Assembly (NCBI RefSeq): GCF_027921765.1
Contig: NZ_BSEJ01000004.1
Span: 62,001-126,000 of the forward strand
Origin: Microbacterium barkeri
GTDB lineage: Bacteria > Actinomycetota > Actinomycetes > Actinomycetales > Microbacteriaceae
Reading direction: 5' to 3'
Length of the DNA stretch: 64,000 bases
Shown here: positions 1-8,466 of the stretch, in pieces
How positions within the stretch are numbered: the first letter of the stretch is position 1
Layout: each line of letters starts with the position of its first letter
Program-made: the position numbers and the translations under genes
Notes under the pieces: generated by a model
Told to the model about the DNA's origin: nothing
The model's input: the letters and a program-made list of their open reading frames with translations, nothing else
Database searches by the model: none

Positions 1-3000
1 ACGCCGTCGCCGTGGACAACCGCTCGATCGGAGGCCGCTCGTCGCGGTCGTTCGTGCAGCAGGGCCGCCTGGACGAGATCCTCCGCGTCGTGCGACCCGA
101 CGACTACGTCTTCGTGCAGTTCGGCCACAACGACGCGACCGCGTCCGTGCCCGAGCGGTACACGCCGCCGGACCAGTTCGACGACTACCTCCGCATCTAC
201 GTCGAGGGCACTCGCCAGCGCGGCGGCATCCCGGTGCTCGTGACCCCGGTGAACCGGCTCGACGTCGACAGCGAGACGGGGCTCTTCAACGAGAGCTTCC
301 CCGAGTACGTCGCGGTCATGAAGGCCGTCGCCGCAGAGCTCGACGTCCCGCTGGTCGATCTCTCCGCCTCGAGCCGCGCCTACCTCGACGCGATCGGCGC
401 CGAGGCCGCGAAGTCGGTCTTCCTCTACGCCGACCCCGGGGTGTACCCGAACCGCCCGAACGGCGTGCAGGACAACACGCACTTCCAGGAGTACGGCGCG
501 ATCCAGATGGCGCGCCTCGTCGCGCAGGGCGTGGCCGAGCTCGGCCTGCCCATCTCGGAGGCGGTCGAGGTCACCTCGCCCTCCGAGCTCCCCGCTGCGG
601 TCACGGGTCTCGCCGTGGCCGGAACCTCGAGCACCTCGGTGTCGCTCGAATGGGACGAGACCGCGGGCGCCGACATCTACCGGATCTACCGCAGCGAGGC
701 CGGAGCCGACGCGTTCACCCTCGCGGCGACATCCACCGTGCCGCAGAAGAGCATCGGCTCGCTCGCGGAGGGCGGCGCGTACGACTTCCGCGTGAGCGCC
801 GTCAACGGACTCGGCGAGGGTCCGTCGAGCGACATCGTGACCGCGACCACCCGCGCCGCGGCGTACCGCTACGACTTCCAGCCGGCCGGCGCCCCCGTCG
901 GCGCGGGCTACACGGAGGTCAACCGCTCCACGGTCTACTCGGCGGAGCGGGGCTACGGCATCGTCGACCCGACGGGGATGATCGACCGCGACCGCGGCGC
1001 ATCGGCCGGCGACGACGTCGCGCGCGACTTCGTCGCGTACTTCAACGGCAGCTACGAGTTCGCCGTCGACGTGCCCAACGGCGAGTACTCGGCGAGCGTC
1101 ACGGTCGGCGACCTGCTCGGCACCGTCCGCACGAACGTCGAGATCGAGGGCAGCGACGAGGGCGGCCTGTCGGTCAGCCGCGGCAGCACGACGAAGGCGA
1201 TCGACGGCATCACGGTGAGCGACGGGCAGCTCAGCACCGTGATCTCGGGAGCGACCGGCCACCTCAACGGCCTCACGCTCACGCCCATCCTCGTCGCGCC
1301 CGCGGCCATCCGACTCGACGACCTCGCATTCGACGGGGCGTCCGCGACAGCCGCGCTGTCCTGGGATGCCGCGCCCGAGGCTGCGGCCTACCGGCTGTAC
1401 CGGACGACCGACGACGGCATCGTCCTCGTCGGCGAGACGGAGGGCACCTCCTTCGTCGACGAGACGGCGCAGCCCGGCCAGACCGCGACCTACGCCGTCA
1501 CCACCGTGACCGCGCGGGGCGACGAGTCGGTGCCCTCGGTCGGCGTCGAGGTCGAGGTCATCGACCCGGATGTCGCGGTCCCCGCGGCGCCCACGGGCCT
1601 CGCCTACGGCGACGTGCTCAAGAACTCCGTGGCGCTCTCGTGGGACGCGTCCGACGGCGCGCTGTTCTATCTCGTCAGCCGTCAGGACAAGAAGGGCGAG
1701 TGGCAGGTCATCGCGCGGGCGGATGAGCCCGCGTACGTCGACGAGGACGTCCTCACGACGATCGCGTACACCTACCGCGTGCAGGCCGTGAACGCGGGCG
1801 GGGCGTCCGAGCCCTCCGAGCCCGTCACCACGCCCGCGGTCACGACGCTCGATCGGGCCGCCGAGCGGCTCGATCGCGCCCCTGTGGCCGTCGCGCAGGA
1901 GCAGGGCGTCTACGTCGGATGGCGCCTGCTGGGCGACGACGCGCAGGATGCCGCGTTCCACGTCTACCGCGACGGCGAGAGGATCACCGAGGAGCCGATC
2001 GTCGACACGACGAACTACCTCGATGCGGCGGGCTCGGCCGACTCGACGTACCGCATCGCGATCGTCGAGGACGGAGTGTCGTTCTGGGCGACCGAGGAGT
2101 TCCGGCCGTGGAAGGACGGGCAGTCGCTCGACATCCCCCTGAACAAGCCGGCCGACGCGTACTCGAAGGACGGGCAGCCGTACTCCTACCGCGCCAACGA
2201 CACGTCGGTCGCGGACCTGGACGGCGACGGCCAGCTCGAGTACGTCGTCAAGTGGGATCCGACGAACTCGCAGGACAACTCGAAGGCCGGCTACACGGGC
2301 AACGTCTACCTCGACGCGTACGAGCTCGACGGCACGCAGCTGTGGCGCATCGACCTCGGCATCAACATCCGAGCGGGAGCGCACTACTCGCAGCCGATGG
2401 TCTACGACCTGAACTCCGACGGCCGCGCGGAGGTGGTCGTGAAGACCGCCGACGGCACCGAGGACGGCCAGGGCACCGTGATCGGCGACGGCAGCAAGGA
2501 CTGGCGCAACTCGTCGGGCTACATCCTCACCGGACCCGAGTACCTCACGGTGTTCGAGGGCACGACGGGCCGCGCGATCGACACGATCGACTACGTGCCC
2601 GGCCGCGGCGACGTCGCGTCGTGGGGCGACAGCTACGGCAACCGCGTCGATCGCTTCCTCGCGACCGTGGCGTACCTCGACGGCGAGCACCCGAGCGTCG
2701 TGTTCTCGCGCGGCTACTACACGCGCGCGGTGATCGCCGCGTTCGACTTCGACGGCGAGAGCCTCAGCCAGCGCTGGGTGTTCGACTCCTCGACGAAGGG
2801 CAACGGCGACTACGCGGGTCAGGGCAACCACGCCATGATCTCCGCCGACGTCGACGCCGACGGGAAGGACGAGATCGTCTTCGGATCGGCGACGATCGAC
2901 GACGACGGAACGGGCCTGTACTCCACGGGTCTCGGCCACGGCGATGCCGAGCACGTGAGCGACTTCGACCCGGCTCGCCCGGGCCTCGAGGTCTACGCCG

Positions 3001-4283
3001 TGCACGAGGACATGGGCCGGTCCGGCAGCATGGGCGCGACCTACCGCGACGCGGCGACCGGCGAGGTGCTGTGGTCGGTCCCCGCGACGAAGGACACCGG
3101 CCGCGGCGCGATGGCCGACATCGATCCGCGCTACGACGGCGCCGAGGGCTGGAACATCGGCGGCACGGTGGCGTGGGACTCCCGGGTGGGCACCCTGCGC
3201 AACGTGTCGGGCGAGGAGATCTCCACGGCCATCCCCGCCGCCAACTTCGTCGCCCAGTGGGACGGCGACCTCCTCAGCGAGATCGTCGACCACGCGTTCG
3301 ACACGACGACGCGCCTGGGCTCGCCCGTCGTGTCGAAGTGGGACTACGAGAACGGCGTCGAGGTGCCGATCTTCGAGCCGGAGGGCGTCCTGACGAACAA
3401 CGACACGAAGGGCAACCCCGCTCTCCAGGCCGACCTGTTCGGCGACTGGCGCGAGGAGCTCGTGTACCGCACGACCGACTCGACGGCGCTGCGCATCTTC
3501 ACGACGACGGACGTCACGGAGCACCGCCTCCGCACCCTGATGTCGGACGCGCAGTACCGCCTCGCCGTCGCGTGGCAGCTCACCGGATACAACCAGCCGC
3601 CGCACACGAGCTACTACCTCGGCGAGGGCATGGAGACGCCGGCCGCTCCCCGCCTGGCCTACACGACCGACGCCGCAGCGGCCGAGGTCGTGCCCGGGCC
3701 GGCGACGGCGGCGCCCGCCAAGGGCGTGCTCTCGACGACGAGCGGATGGGCCCACGGCCTGAAGAACGGCGACTACACCGTCACGATGAACCTGTGGCAC
3801 GGCCAGAACGCGCACACCATCCGCCTGTTCGAGAACGGCGAGCTCCTCACGGAGGCGCACCTCGCCGACCGCACTCCCGACGCGCAGGAGTTCTCGTTCG
3901 ACGTGACGGGCCGCGTGAACGGCACGTACGAGTACACGTGCGAGCTCGTGAACCAGCACGGCACGACCCCGTGCAAGCCGGTCACCGTGAAGGTCGTCGA
4001 CGCGAACCCCGGCACGGCCGTGCTCTCGCACGACAACCACGACCGCGACGGCGACTACACCGTCACGGCCAACCTCTGGTGGGGCACGAACGCGACGTCG
4101 TACCGCCTGTACGAGGACGGGCAGCTCGTCGACGAGCAGGAGCTCACGGCGGCGACGCCGGAGGCCCAGACCGCGTCGACGCACCTGACCGGCCGAGCCG
4201 CGGGCGAGCACGTGTACCGCGCCGTGCTCGCGAACGCCGCGGGCGAGACCGAGACGAAGGAGATCCGGGTGACCGTGAAGTGA
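1..4283 (+). CDS. Rhamnogalacturonan acetylesterase / PL11 rhamnogalacturonan lyase fusion (5' partial)
   Basis: The open frame is already running at the window start, so the true N-terminus, signal peptide and the nucleophile Ser block of the esterase lie upstream. The first ~180 residues are an SGNH/GDSL esterase of the rhamnogalacturonan acetylesterase type: GGRSSRSF, then VQFGHND (block III), then the catalytic DxxH in DNTHFQEYG. After it come an FN3 domain, a galactose-binding-like beta-sandwich (YDFQPAG to ERGYG), two more FN3 domains, and from about residue 615 a PL11 lyase propeller (start GVYVGWRLLG; Asp-rich calcium loops such as DLDGDGQLEY). Two copies of an NGDYTVTMNLW-type module end the protein. 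By family knowledge it would deacetylate and cleave the alternating Rha-GalA backbone outside the cell. About 1426 residues are visible. The catalytic order is seen; secretion is inferred because the N-terminus is missing. Confidence 0.9.
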   Translation, partial: AVAVDNRSIGGRSSRSFVQQGRLDEILRVVRPDDYVFVQFGHNDATASVPERYTPPDQFDDYLRIYVEGTRQRGGIPVLVTPVNRLDVDSETGLFNESFPEYVAVMKAVAAELDVPLVDLSASSRAYLDAIGAEAAKSVFLYADPGVYPNRPNGVQDNTHFQEYGAIQMARLVAQGVAELGLPISEAVEVTSPSELPAAVTGLAVAGTSSTSVSLEWDETAGADIYRIYRSEAGADAFTLAATSTVPQKSIGSLAEGGAYDFRVSAVNGLGEGPSSDIVTATTRAAAYRYDFQPAGAPVGAGYTEVNRSTVYSAERGYGIVDPTGMIDRDRGASAGDDVARDFVAYFNGSYEFAVDVPNGEYSASVTVGDLLGTVRTNVEIEGSDEGGLSVSRGSTTKAIDGITVSDGQLSTVISGATGHLNGLTLTPILVAPAAIRLDDLAFDGASATAALSWDAAPEAAAYRLYRTTDDGIVLVGETEGTSFVDETAQPGQTATYAVTTVTARGDESVPSVGVEVEVIDPDVAVPAAPTGLAYGDVLKNSVALSWDASDGALFYLVSRQDKKGEWQVIARADEPAYVDEDVLTTIAYTYRVQAVNAGGASEPSEPVTTPAVTTLDRAAERLDRAPVAVAQEQGVYVGWRLLGDDAQDAAFHVYRDGERITEEPIVDTTNYLDAAGSADSTYRIAIVEDGVSFWATEEFRPWKDGQSLDIPLNKPADAYSKDGQPYSYRANDTSVADLDGDGQLEYVVKWDPTNSQDNSKAGYTGNVYLDAYELDGTQLWRIDLGINIRAGAHYSQPMVYDLNSDGRAEVVVKTADGTEDGQGTVIGDGSKDWRNSSGYILTGPEYLTVFEGTTGRAIDTIDYVPGRGDVASWGDSYGNRVDRFLATVAYLDGEHPSVVFSRGYYTRAVIAAFDFDGESLSQRWVFDSSTKGNGDYAGQGNHAMISADVDADGKDEIVFGSATIDDDGTGLYSTGLGHGDAEHVSDFDPARPGLEVYAVHEDMGRSGSMGATYRDAATGEVLWSVPATKDTGRGAMADIDPRYDGAEGWNIGGTVAWDSRVGTLRNVSGEEISTAIPAANFVAQWDGDLLSEIVDHAFDTTTRLGSPVVSKWDYENGVEVPIFEPEGVLTNNDTKGNPALQADLFGDWREELVYRTTDSTALRIFTTTDVTEHRLRTLMSDAQYRLAVAWQLTGYNQPPHTSYYLGEGMETPAAPRLAYTTDAAAAEVVPGPATAAPAKGVLSTTSGWAHGLKNGDYTVTMNLWHGQNAHTIRLFENGELLTEAHLADRTPDAQEFSFDVTGRVNGTYEYTCELVNQHGTTPCKPVTVKVVDANPGTAVLSHDNHDRDGDYTVTANLWWGTNATSYRLYEDGQLVDEQELTAATPEAQTASTHLTGRAAGEHVYRAVLANAAGETETKEIRVTVK

Positions 4284-4289
4284 CCCGGC

Positions 4290-4365
4290 GCCCGATCGCC
4301 GCGAAATGCGGCGATCGGGCGTTCCTTCGACGCGTTCCGGGGCAGGGCTCGACGAGCCCTGCCCC
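4290..4365 (+). terminator. Two tandem hairpins downstream of the lyase gene
   Basis: A perfect 13-bp stem (arms 4290-4302 and 4308-4320, 5-nt loop) starts 6 nt after the lyase stop codon. A second perfect 12-bp stem (arms 4339-4350 and 4354-4365, 3-nt loop) follows and leads into GTTTCG. A third, weaker stem (arms 4390-4397 and 4401-4408) lies further on. Stacked GC-rich hairpins without a long T tract are a common actinobacterial terminator form; they separate the lyase from the ABC gene. Confidence 0.75.
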
Positions 4366-4444
4366 GTTTCGCGTCGATCCGGAGGCGGGTCGCCGCGAAA
4401 CGCGGCGAGGCCGGATGGCCCACGACGGCCGTAGCATGGCTGAC

Positions 4445-6211
4445 GTGACCGAGAAATCGCTTCCCCGGCCCGTCCGCATCGACGGATCGCACCCCGCCCG
4501 CTCGGTCGTCCGACTGCTGCTGCGGCGGAAGGGGCGGATGGCCGTGGCCGTCGGCGCGTTCGCGCTCAAGGAGATCCCCCTGTGGGCGCTCCCGGTCGTC
4601 ACGGCCGCCATCGTCGACATCGTCGCGTCGGACGGCGAGGTCATCCACGTGCTCGGCTGGTTCGCGGTCGCGGCGCTCCTGCTGCTGCAGAACTACCCGA
4701 ACCACATCGTGTACACGCGGATGTTCATGACGGTCGTGCGCGACACCGGGGCCGAGCTGCGCAACGCGCTCGCGCAGCGGCTGCAGAACCTGTCGATCGG
4801 CTTCCACACGCGCCAGAGCGCGTCGGTCGTGCAGACCAAGGTCGTCCGCGACGTCGAGAACATCGAGGTCATGCTGCAGCAGGTCATACACCCGCTGCTA
4901 TCGGCCGCGATGGTCCTCCTCGGCGCCGTGACGATGACCGCGTTCGTCGTGCCGCAGTTCCTGCCGATCTACCTCCTCGCCGTTCCGCTCGCCGTGCTCA
5001 TCCGCTGGGGCACCTCCCGCCGCTCGCGCGCGAGCAACGAGCGCTTCCGGCGCGAGGTCGAGGGCTTCTCGGCGCGCGTCGGCGAGATGGCCTCGCTCAT
5101 CCCGATCACCCGCGCGCACGGGCTCGAGCAGACGGCCGTCACGCGCGTGGCCGCAGGCGCCGACGAGGTGCGGCGCGCGGGCTTCGTGCTCGACCTGCTC
5201 AACGGGCGCATCGCGTCGATGTCGTGGGTGGCGATGCAGCTGCTCGGCGCCTCGTGCCTCGTCCTCGCCGCGGTGTTCGCGCTGACGGGCATCGTGCCGA
5301 TCACGCCGGGCGAGGTCGTCATGCTGTCGTCGTACTTCGCGCTCCTCACGCAGGGGATGACGCAGCTCCTGCTCCTCCTCCCCGTCGCCGCGCGCGGGAT
5401 GGAGTCGGTGCGCTCGATCGCCGAGGTGCTCGAGGAGCCCGACATCGAGGTCAACGAGGGCCGGCGACGTGTCGACGCCGTCGTCGGCGCGATCGCGCTC
5501 GAGAACGTGACGCACCGCTATCCGGACGCCGACGTCGACGCGATCCACGAGGTCTCGCTCGCCATCCGCCCCGGCGAGACCGTCGCCTTCGTGGGGTCGT
5601 CAGGCTCGGGCAAGTCGACCATGCTCAACCTCGTGCTCGGCTTCGTGCGTCCCACGGGCGGTCGCATCCTGCTCGACGGGGCCGACACGCGCGAGCTCGA
5701 CCTGCGGACCGTCCGCCGTCACGTGTCGGTCGTGCCGCAGGAGTCCGTGCTGTTCGAGGGCACCATCCGGGACAACGTCGCGTACGGGCTGGAGCACGCC
5801 GACGACGAGCGCATCCGCGCGGCCCTGCGCGACGCGAACGCGCTCGACTTCGTCGACGCGCTGCCCGACGGATGGCACACGATCGTCGGCGAGCGCGGCG
5901 CGCGCCTGTCGGGCGGGCAGCGCCAGCGGATCGCGATCGCCCGCGCGCTCGTGCGCGACCCGCGCATCCTCCTGCTCGACGAGGCCACGAGCGCCCTCGA
6001 CCCCGAGTCGGAGCGACTCGTCAAGGAGGCATTCGATCGCCTCATGTCGGGGCGGACGACGCTCGTCGTCGCGCACCGGCTGTCGACGGTCCGCAGCGCC
6101 GACCGCATCGTCGTCCTCGAGCAAGGCAGGATCGTCGAGCAGGGCGCGCACGATGAGCTCCTCGCGCGCGACGGCCGCTACGCTCGGCTCCACCTGACCC
6201 AGGCGCTCTGA
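4445..6211 (+). CDS. ABC exporter-type transporter, fused permease and ATPase
   Basis: A half-transporter of about 588 residues with an N-terminal membrane domain (hydrophobic segments over roughly residues 25-290) and a C-terminal nucleotide-binding domain. Walker A GSSGSGKS is near residue 384, signature LSGGQRQRIAIARAL near 488, Walker B ILLLDEATSAL near 510, and the H-loop is VVAHRLST. This is the ABCB/MsbA-like architecture that normally exports lipids, peptides or drugs as a dimer; no partner subunit is adjacent, so a homodimer is likely. The GTG at 4445 is chosen because a -10-like TAGCAT (4432-4437) sits 7 nt upstream, giving a leaderless transcript; the in-frame ATG at 4436 lies inside that -10. 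Its cargo is unknown and it may simply be a bystander between pectin genes. Confidence 0.85.
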   Translation: MTEKSLPRPVRIDGSHPARSVVRLLLRRKGRMAVAVGAFALKEIPLWALPVVTAAIVDIVASDGEVIHVLGWFAVAALLLLQNYPNHIVYTRMFMTVVRDTGAELRNALAQRLQNLSIGFHTRQSASVVQTKVVRDVENIEVMLQQVIHPLLSAAMVLLGAVTMTAFVVPQFLPIYLLAVPLAVLIRWGTSRRSRASNERFRREVEGFSARVGEMASLIPITRAHGLEQTAVTRVAAGADEVRRAGFVLDLLNGRIASMSWVAMQLLGASCLVLAAVFALTGIVPITPGEVVMLSSYFALLTQGMTQLLLLLPVAARGMESVRSIAEVLEEPDIEVNEGRRRVDAVVGAIALENVTHRYPDADVDAIHEVSLAIRPGETVAFVGSSGSGKSTMLNLVLGFVRPTGGRILLDGADTRELDLRTVRRHVSVVPQESVLFEGTIRDNVAYGLEHADDERIRAALRDANALDFVDALPDGWHTIVGERGARLSGGQRQRIAIARALVRDPRILLLDEATSALDPESERLVKEAFDRLMSGRTTLVVAHRLSTVRSADRIVVLEQGRIVEQGAHDELLARDGRYARLHLTQAL

Positions 6212-6213
6212 CC

Positions 6214-6240
6214 CGCGAGCGGCGCCTCGGCTCGCTCGCG
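6214..6240 (+). terminator. Weak inverted repeat after the ABC gene
   Basis: Arms CGCGAGCG (6214-6221) and CGCTCGCG (6233-6240) form an 8-bp stem with an 11-nt loop directly after the stop codon at 6211. It may be a terminator; there is no T tract. Confidence 0.4.
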
Positions 6241-6263
6241 CGGCCGAATCGCGATACCCTGTC

Positions 6264-6278
6264 GGCAAGCGCTTTCCC
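6264..6278. promoter_or_regulatory. LacI-family operator-like site before the oxidoreductase/DUF6807 operon
   Basis: GGCAAGCGCTTTCCC contains the palindromic core AAGCGCTT at 6267-6274, the classic LacI/GalR-type centre. It lies 31 nt before the ATG at 6309, and the same core recurs at 8404 and 9848. A TACCCT at 6255-6260 could be the -10, but no good -35 is visible. Confidence 0.65.
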
Positions 6279-6308
6279 ACCGGGCGCCCTATGCGAAGGA
6301 GCAGCACC

Positions 6309-7433
6309 ATGGCCATCCGCGTCGCCGTCATCGGAACGGGAGCGATCTCCCGTGTGCAGCACCTGCCGAGCCTGCGCGCGCTCGGCGATCGCGTCGAGGT
6401 CGTCGCGGTCGCCGATCTGAGCGCCGAGTCCGCGGCGTCGGCCGCGGCCGAGTTCGGCGTCGCGAGCTGGTACACCGACGTCGCCGAGCTGCTCGAGCGC
6501 GAGCGCCCCGACCTCGTCACGCTCGCGACGCCGCCGATCGCCCACAAGGAGGCCGCAATCGCCGCTCTCGACGCCGGCGCGTGGGTCCTGTCGGAGAAGC
6601 CGCCGACCCTCTCGCTCGCCGACTACGACGAGATCATGGCGCACGAGGGCGAGAACGGCCCCTACGCCGCCTACATCTTCCAGCACCGGTTCGGCTCGGC
6701 GGCCGAGCGACTCCGCACGCTCATCGCCGAGGGATCGCTCGGCCGGCCGCTCGTCGCGAAGTGCGACACGCTCTGGTACCGCGATCCGTCGTACTTCGCC
6801 GTGCCGTGGCGCGCGAAGTGGGCGACCGAGGGCGGCGGCCCGACCATGGGCCACGGCATCCACCAGATGGACATGCTCCTGTCGCTCCTGGGCGAATGGA
6901 CCGACGTCACGGCCGTCATGTCGACGCTCGCGCGCGAGACCGAGACCGAGGACGTCTCTTTCGCCGTCGTGCGCTTCGCGTCGGGCGCCCTCTGCTCGAT
7001 CACGAACAGCCTCCTGTCGCCGCGCGAGACGAGCCAGGTGCGCATCGACTTCGAGCACGCGACCGTCGAGGTCGAGCATCTCTACGGCTACGGCAACGCG
7101 CACTGGACGTGGACGCCCGCGCCGCACGTCGCCCCCGAGACGGCGGCGGCCTGGGCGCCGACGGACGATGTGCCGAGCTCGACCCACGTGCCGCAGTTCA
7201 CGCAGTTCGTCGACAGCATGGAGCGCGGCGAGCGGCCCCGCGTGAGCGGCGCGGACGGTCGGCGCGTGATGGAGCTCGCGGCGGGCATGTACAAGTCCGC
7301 CCTGACCGGGCGGGCGGTCGCGCGCGACGAGCTCTCCCCCGCCGACCCGTTCTACGCGTCGATGCCCGGCGGCGATCCCGTCGGGGCGACCGCGCGGATC
7401 CATGCCGGCACCATCCGATCGGCGCGCGCATGA
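6309..7433 (+). CDS. Gfo/Idh/MocA-family sugar oxidoreductase
   Basis: A 374-residue NAD(P)-dependent oxidoreductase. The N-terminal Rossmann fold starts with IRVAVIGTGAISRVQHLPSL, followed by the family's EKP signature (WVLSEKPPTLS, about residue 95), and the C-terminal half is the substrate-binding beta-sheet domain. The ATG at 6309 has an AAGGAG ribosome site 7 nt upstream; an in-frame ATG at 6291 would place the start before that site. The stop overlaps the next start (ATGA), so it is translationally coupled to the DUF6807 gene. Family members oxidise or reduce sugars, inositols or keto-sugars; the substrate cannot be read from the sequence. The upstream operator and position suggest a pectin-derived sugar. 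Confidence 0.85.
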   Translation: MAIRVAVIGTGAISRVQHLPSLRALGDRVEVVAVADLSAESAASAAAEFGVASWYTDVAELLERERPDLVTLATPPIAHKEAAIAALDAGAWVLSEKPPTLSLADYDEIMAHEGENGPYAAYIFQHRFGSAAERLRTLIAEGSLGRPLVAKCDTLWYRDPSYFAVPWRAKWATEGGGPTMGHGIHQMDMLLSLLGEWTDVTAVMSTLARETETEDVSFAVVRFASGALCSITNSLLSPRETSQVRIDFEHATVEVEHLYGYGNAHWTWTPAPHVAPETAAAWAPTDDVPSSTHVPQFTQFVDSMERGERPRVSGADGRRVMELAAGMYKSALTGRAVARDELSPADPFYASMPGGDPVGATARIHAGTIRSARA

Positions 7434-8356
7434 CCGGCTTCGCCCTGCACGAGGAGGAGGCCTCGGTCGTCGTCCGCGCGGGCGGGAGGGAGGTCGCACG
7501 ATACGTCTTCGCCGAGGACGCCCCGGCATTCGAGGGCCCGAAGCCCTACCTCCATCCGATCCGGGCCCTCTCGGGGGCGCCGCTCACGGGCTTCCGCCCC
7601 TGGGACCACCGCTGGCACAAGGGCCTGCAGATGACCCTCACCGACGTCTCGGGCCAGAACTTCTGGGGCGGCAACACCTACGTGCACGGGCGCGGCTACA
7701 TCCCGCTCGACAACGTGGGGCGCATCCGCCACGACCGCTTCCGGGCGCTCTCGGATGGCCCGGCCGCGGTCATCCGCGAGGACCTCACGTGGATCACGGC
7801 TTCGGGCGACGCGTGGCTGAGCGAGGCGCGCGAGCACCGGTTCCACACCCTCGACCCCTCGCGTGGGCTCTGGGCGCTCGACATCGCGTCGACGCTGCGG
7901 AACACGAGCCAGCGCGAGCTCGTGCTCGGGAGCCCGACGACGAACGGCCGCGAGAACGCGGGCTACTCTGGCCTGTTCCTGCGCCTGACGCGCTCCTTCA
8001 CGGGCGGCACGGTCGTCGCACCCGACGTCAGCGGCGTCGCCGCCGCCCGTGCGGGCGCCGAGGCCGATGAGCTGATGGGATCGGAGGCGCCGTGGCTGGC
8101 GTTCTCGGGCCTGCACGACGAGATCGACGGGGGCGGGACCGTGCTCGCGTTCGCCGGGCGCTCGAGCGGCTCGCCGGCCATCCGCTGGTTCGTGCGCGCG
8201 GAGCCGTTCCCCGTGCTCGCGCCGTCGCCGACCTTCGCCGAGACCGTGGTGCTCGCGCCGGGTGAGGAGCTCGCGCTCGCGCACCGTCTCGCGTTCCTCG
8301 ACCGCGTCTGGGAGCCCGACGAGATCGCGGCGCTCGCCCGTGAGCTCGCACCGTGA
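7430..8356 (+). CDS. DUF6807 (PmoA-like) family protein
   Basis: A 308-residue cytoplasmic protein with no signal peptide or membrane segment. The family block is RPWDHRWHKGLQ (about residues 59-70), with further His and Asn residues in GQNFWGGNTYVHGRGY. This is the DUF6807 family, often called PmoA in annotations although no link to methane oxidation is supported. It overlaps the upstream Gfo/Idh gene by 4 nt, and such pairs recur in carbohydrate clusters of Actinobacteria and Bacteroidetes. A sugar-modifying or epimerase-like role with the oxidoreductase is a guess; the beta-sandwich-like, His-rich sequence would also fit a mutarotase-type fold. Function unknown. Confidence 0.75.
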   Translation: MTGFALHEEEASVVVRAGGREVARYVFAEDAPAFEGPKPYLHPIRALSGAPLTGFRPWDHRWHKGLQMTLTDVSGQNFWGGNTYVHGRGYIPLDNVGRIRHDRFRALSDGPAAVIREDLTWITASGDAWLSEAREHRFHTLDPSRGLWALDIASTLRNTSQRELVLGSPTTNGRENAGYSGLFLRLTRSFTGGTVVAPDVSGVAAARAGAEADELMGSEAPWLAFSGLHDEIDGGGTVLAFAGRSSGSPAIRWFVRAEPFPVLAPSPTFAETVVLAPGEELALAHRLAFLDRVWEPDEIAALARELAP

Positions 8357-8364
8357 CATCCGGC

Positions 8365-8414
8365 TTGTAAAACGTTTCTGACTGCACTAGCGTGCCCGAA
8401 GGGAAGCGCTTTCC
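8365..8414 (+). promoter_or_regulatory. Promoter with two operators for the first binding-protein gene
   Basis: A -35 TTGTAA (8365-8370) and a -10 TAGCGT (8388-8393) are spaced by 17 nt. A palindrome AAACGTTT (8370-8377) overlaps the -35 end and spacer; a second core AAGCGCTT (8404-8411, in GGAAGCGCTTTCC) sits about 10 nt after the -10, near the expected transcript start. The same arrangement is repeated at 9812-9858. Confidence 0.8.
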
Positions 8415-8466
8415 AACGTGGGAAGCGCGCCCTTCACACAGCGAAGAAGCAGACAGGAGAGCAGCG

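Noticed and set aside
1919..4444. Long + strand open frame running into the ABC transporter gene
   Set aside because: It is the out-of-frame shadow of the lyase gene: Arg-rich, no domain, and only the part after 4445 has transporter motifs.
4436..4444. ATG at 4436 as start of the ABC transporter
   Set aside because: It overlaps the likely -10 TAGCAT; the GTG at 4445 fits a leaderless start. Not excluded completely.
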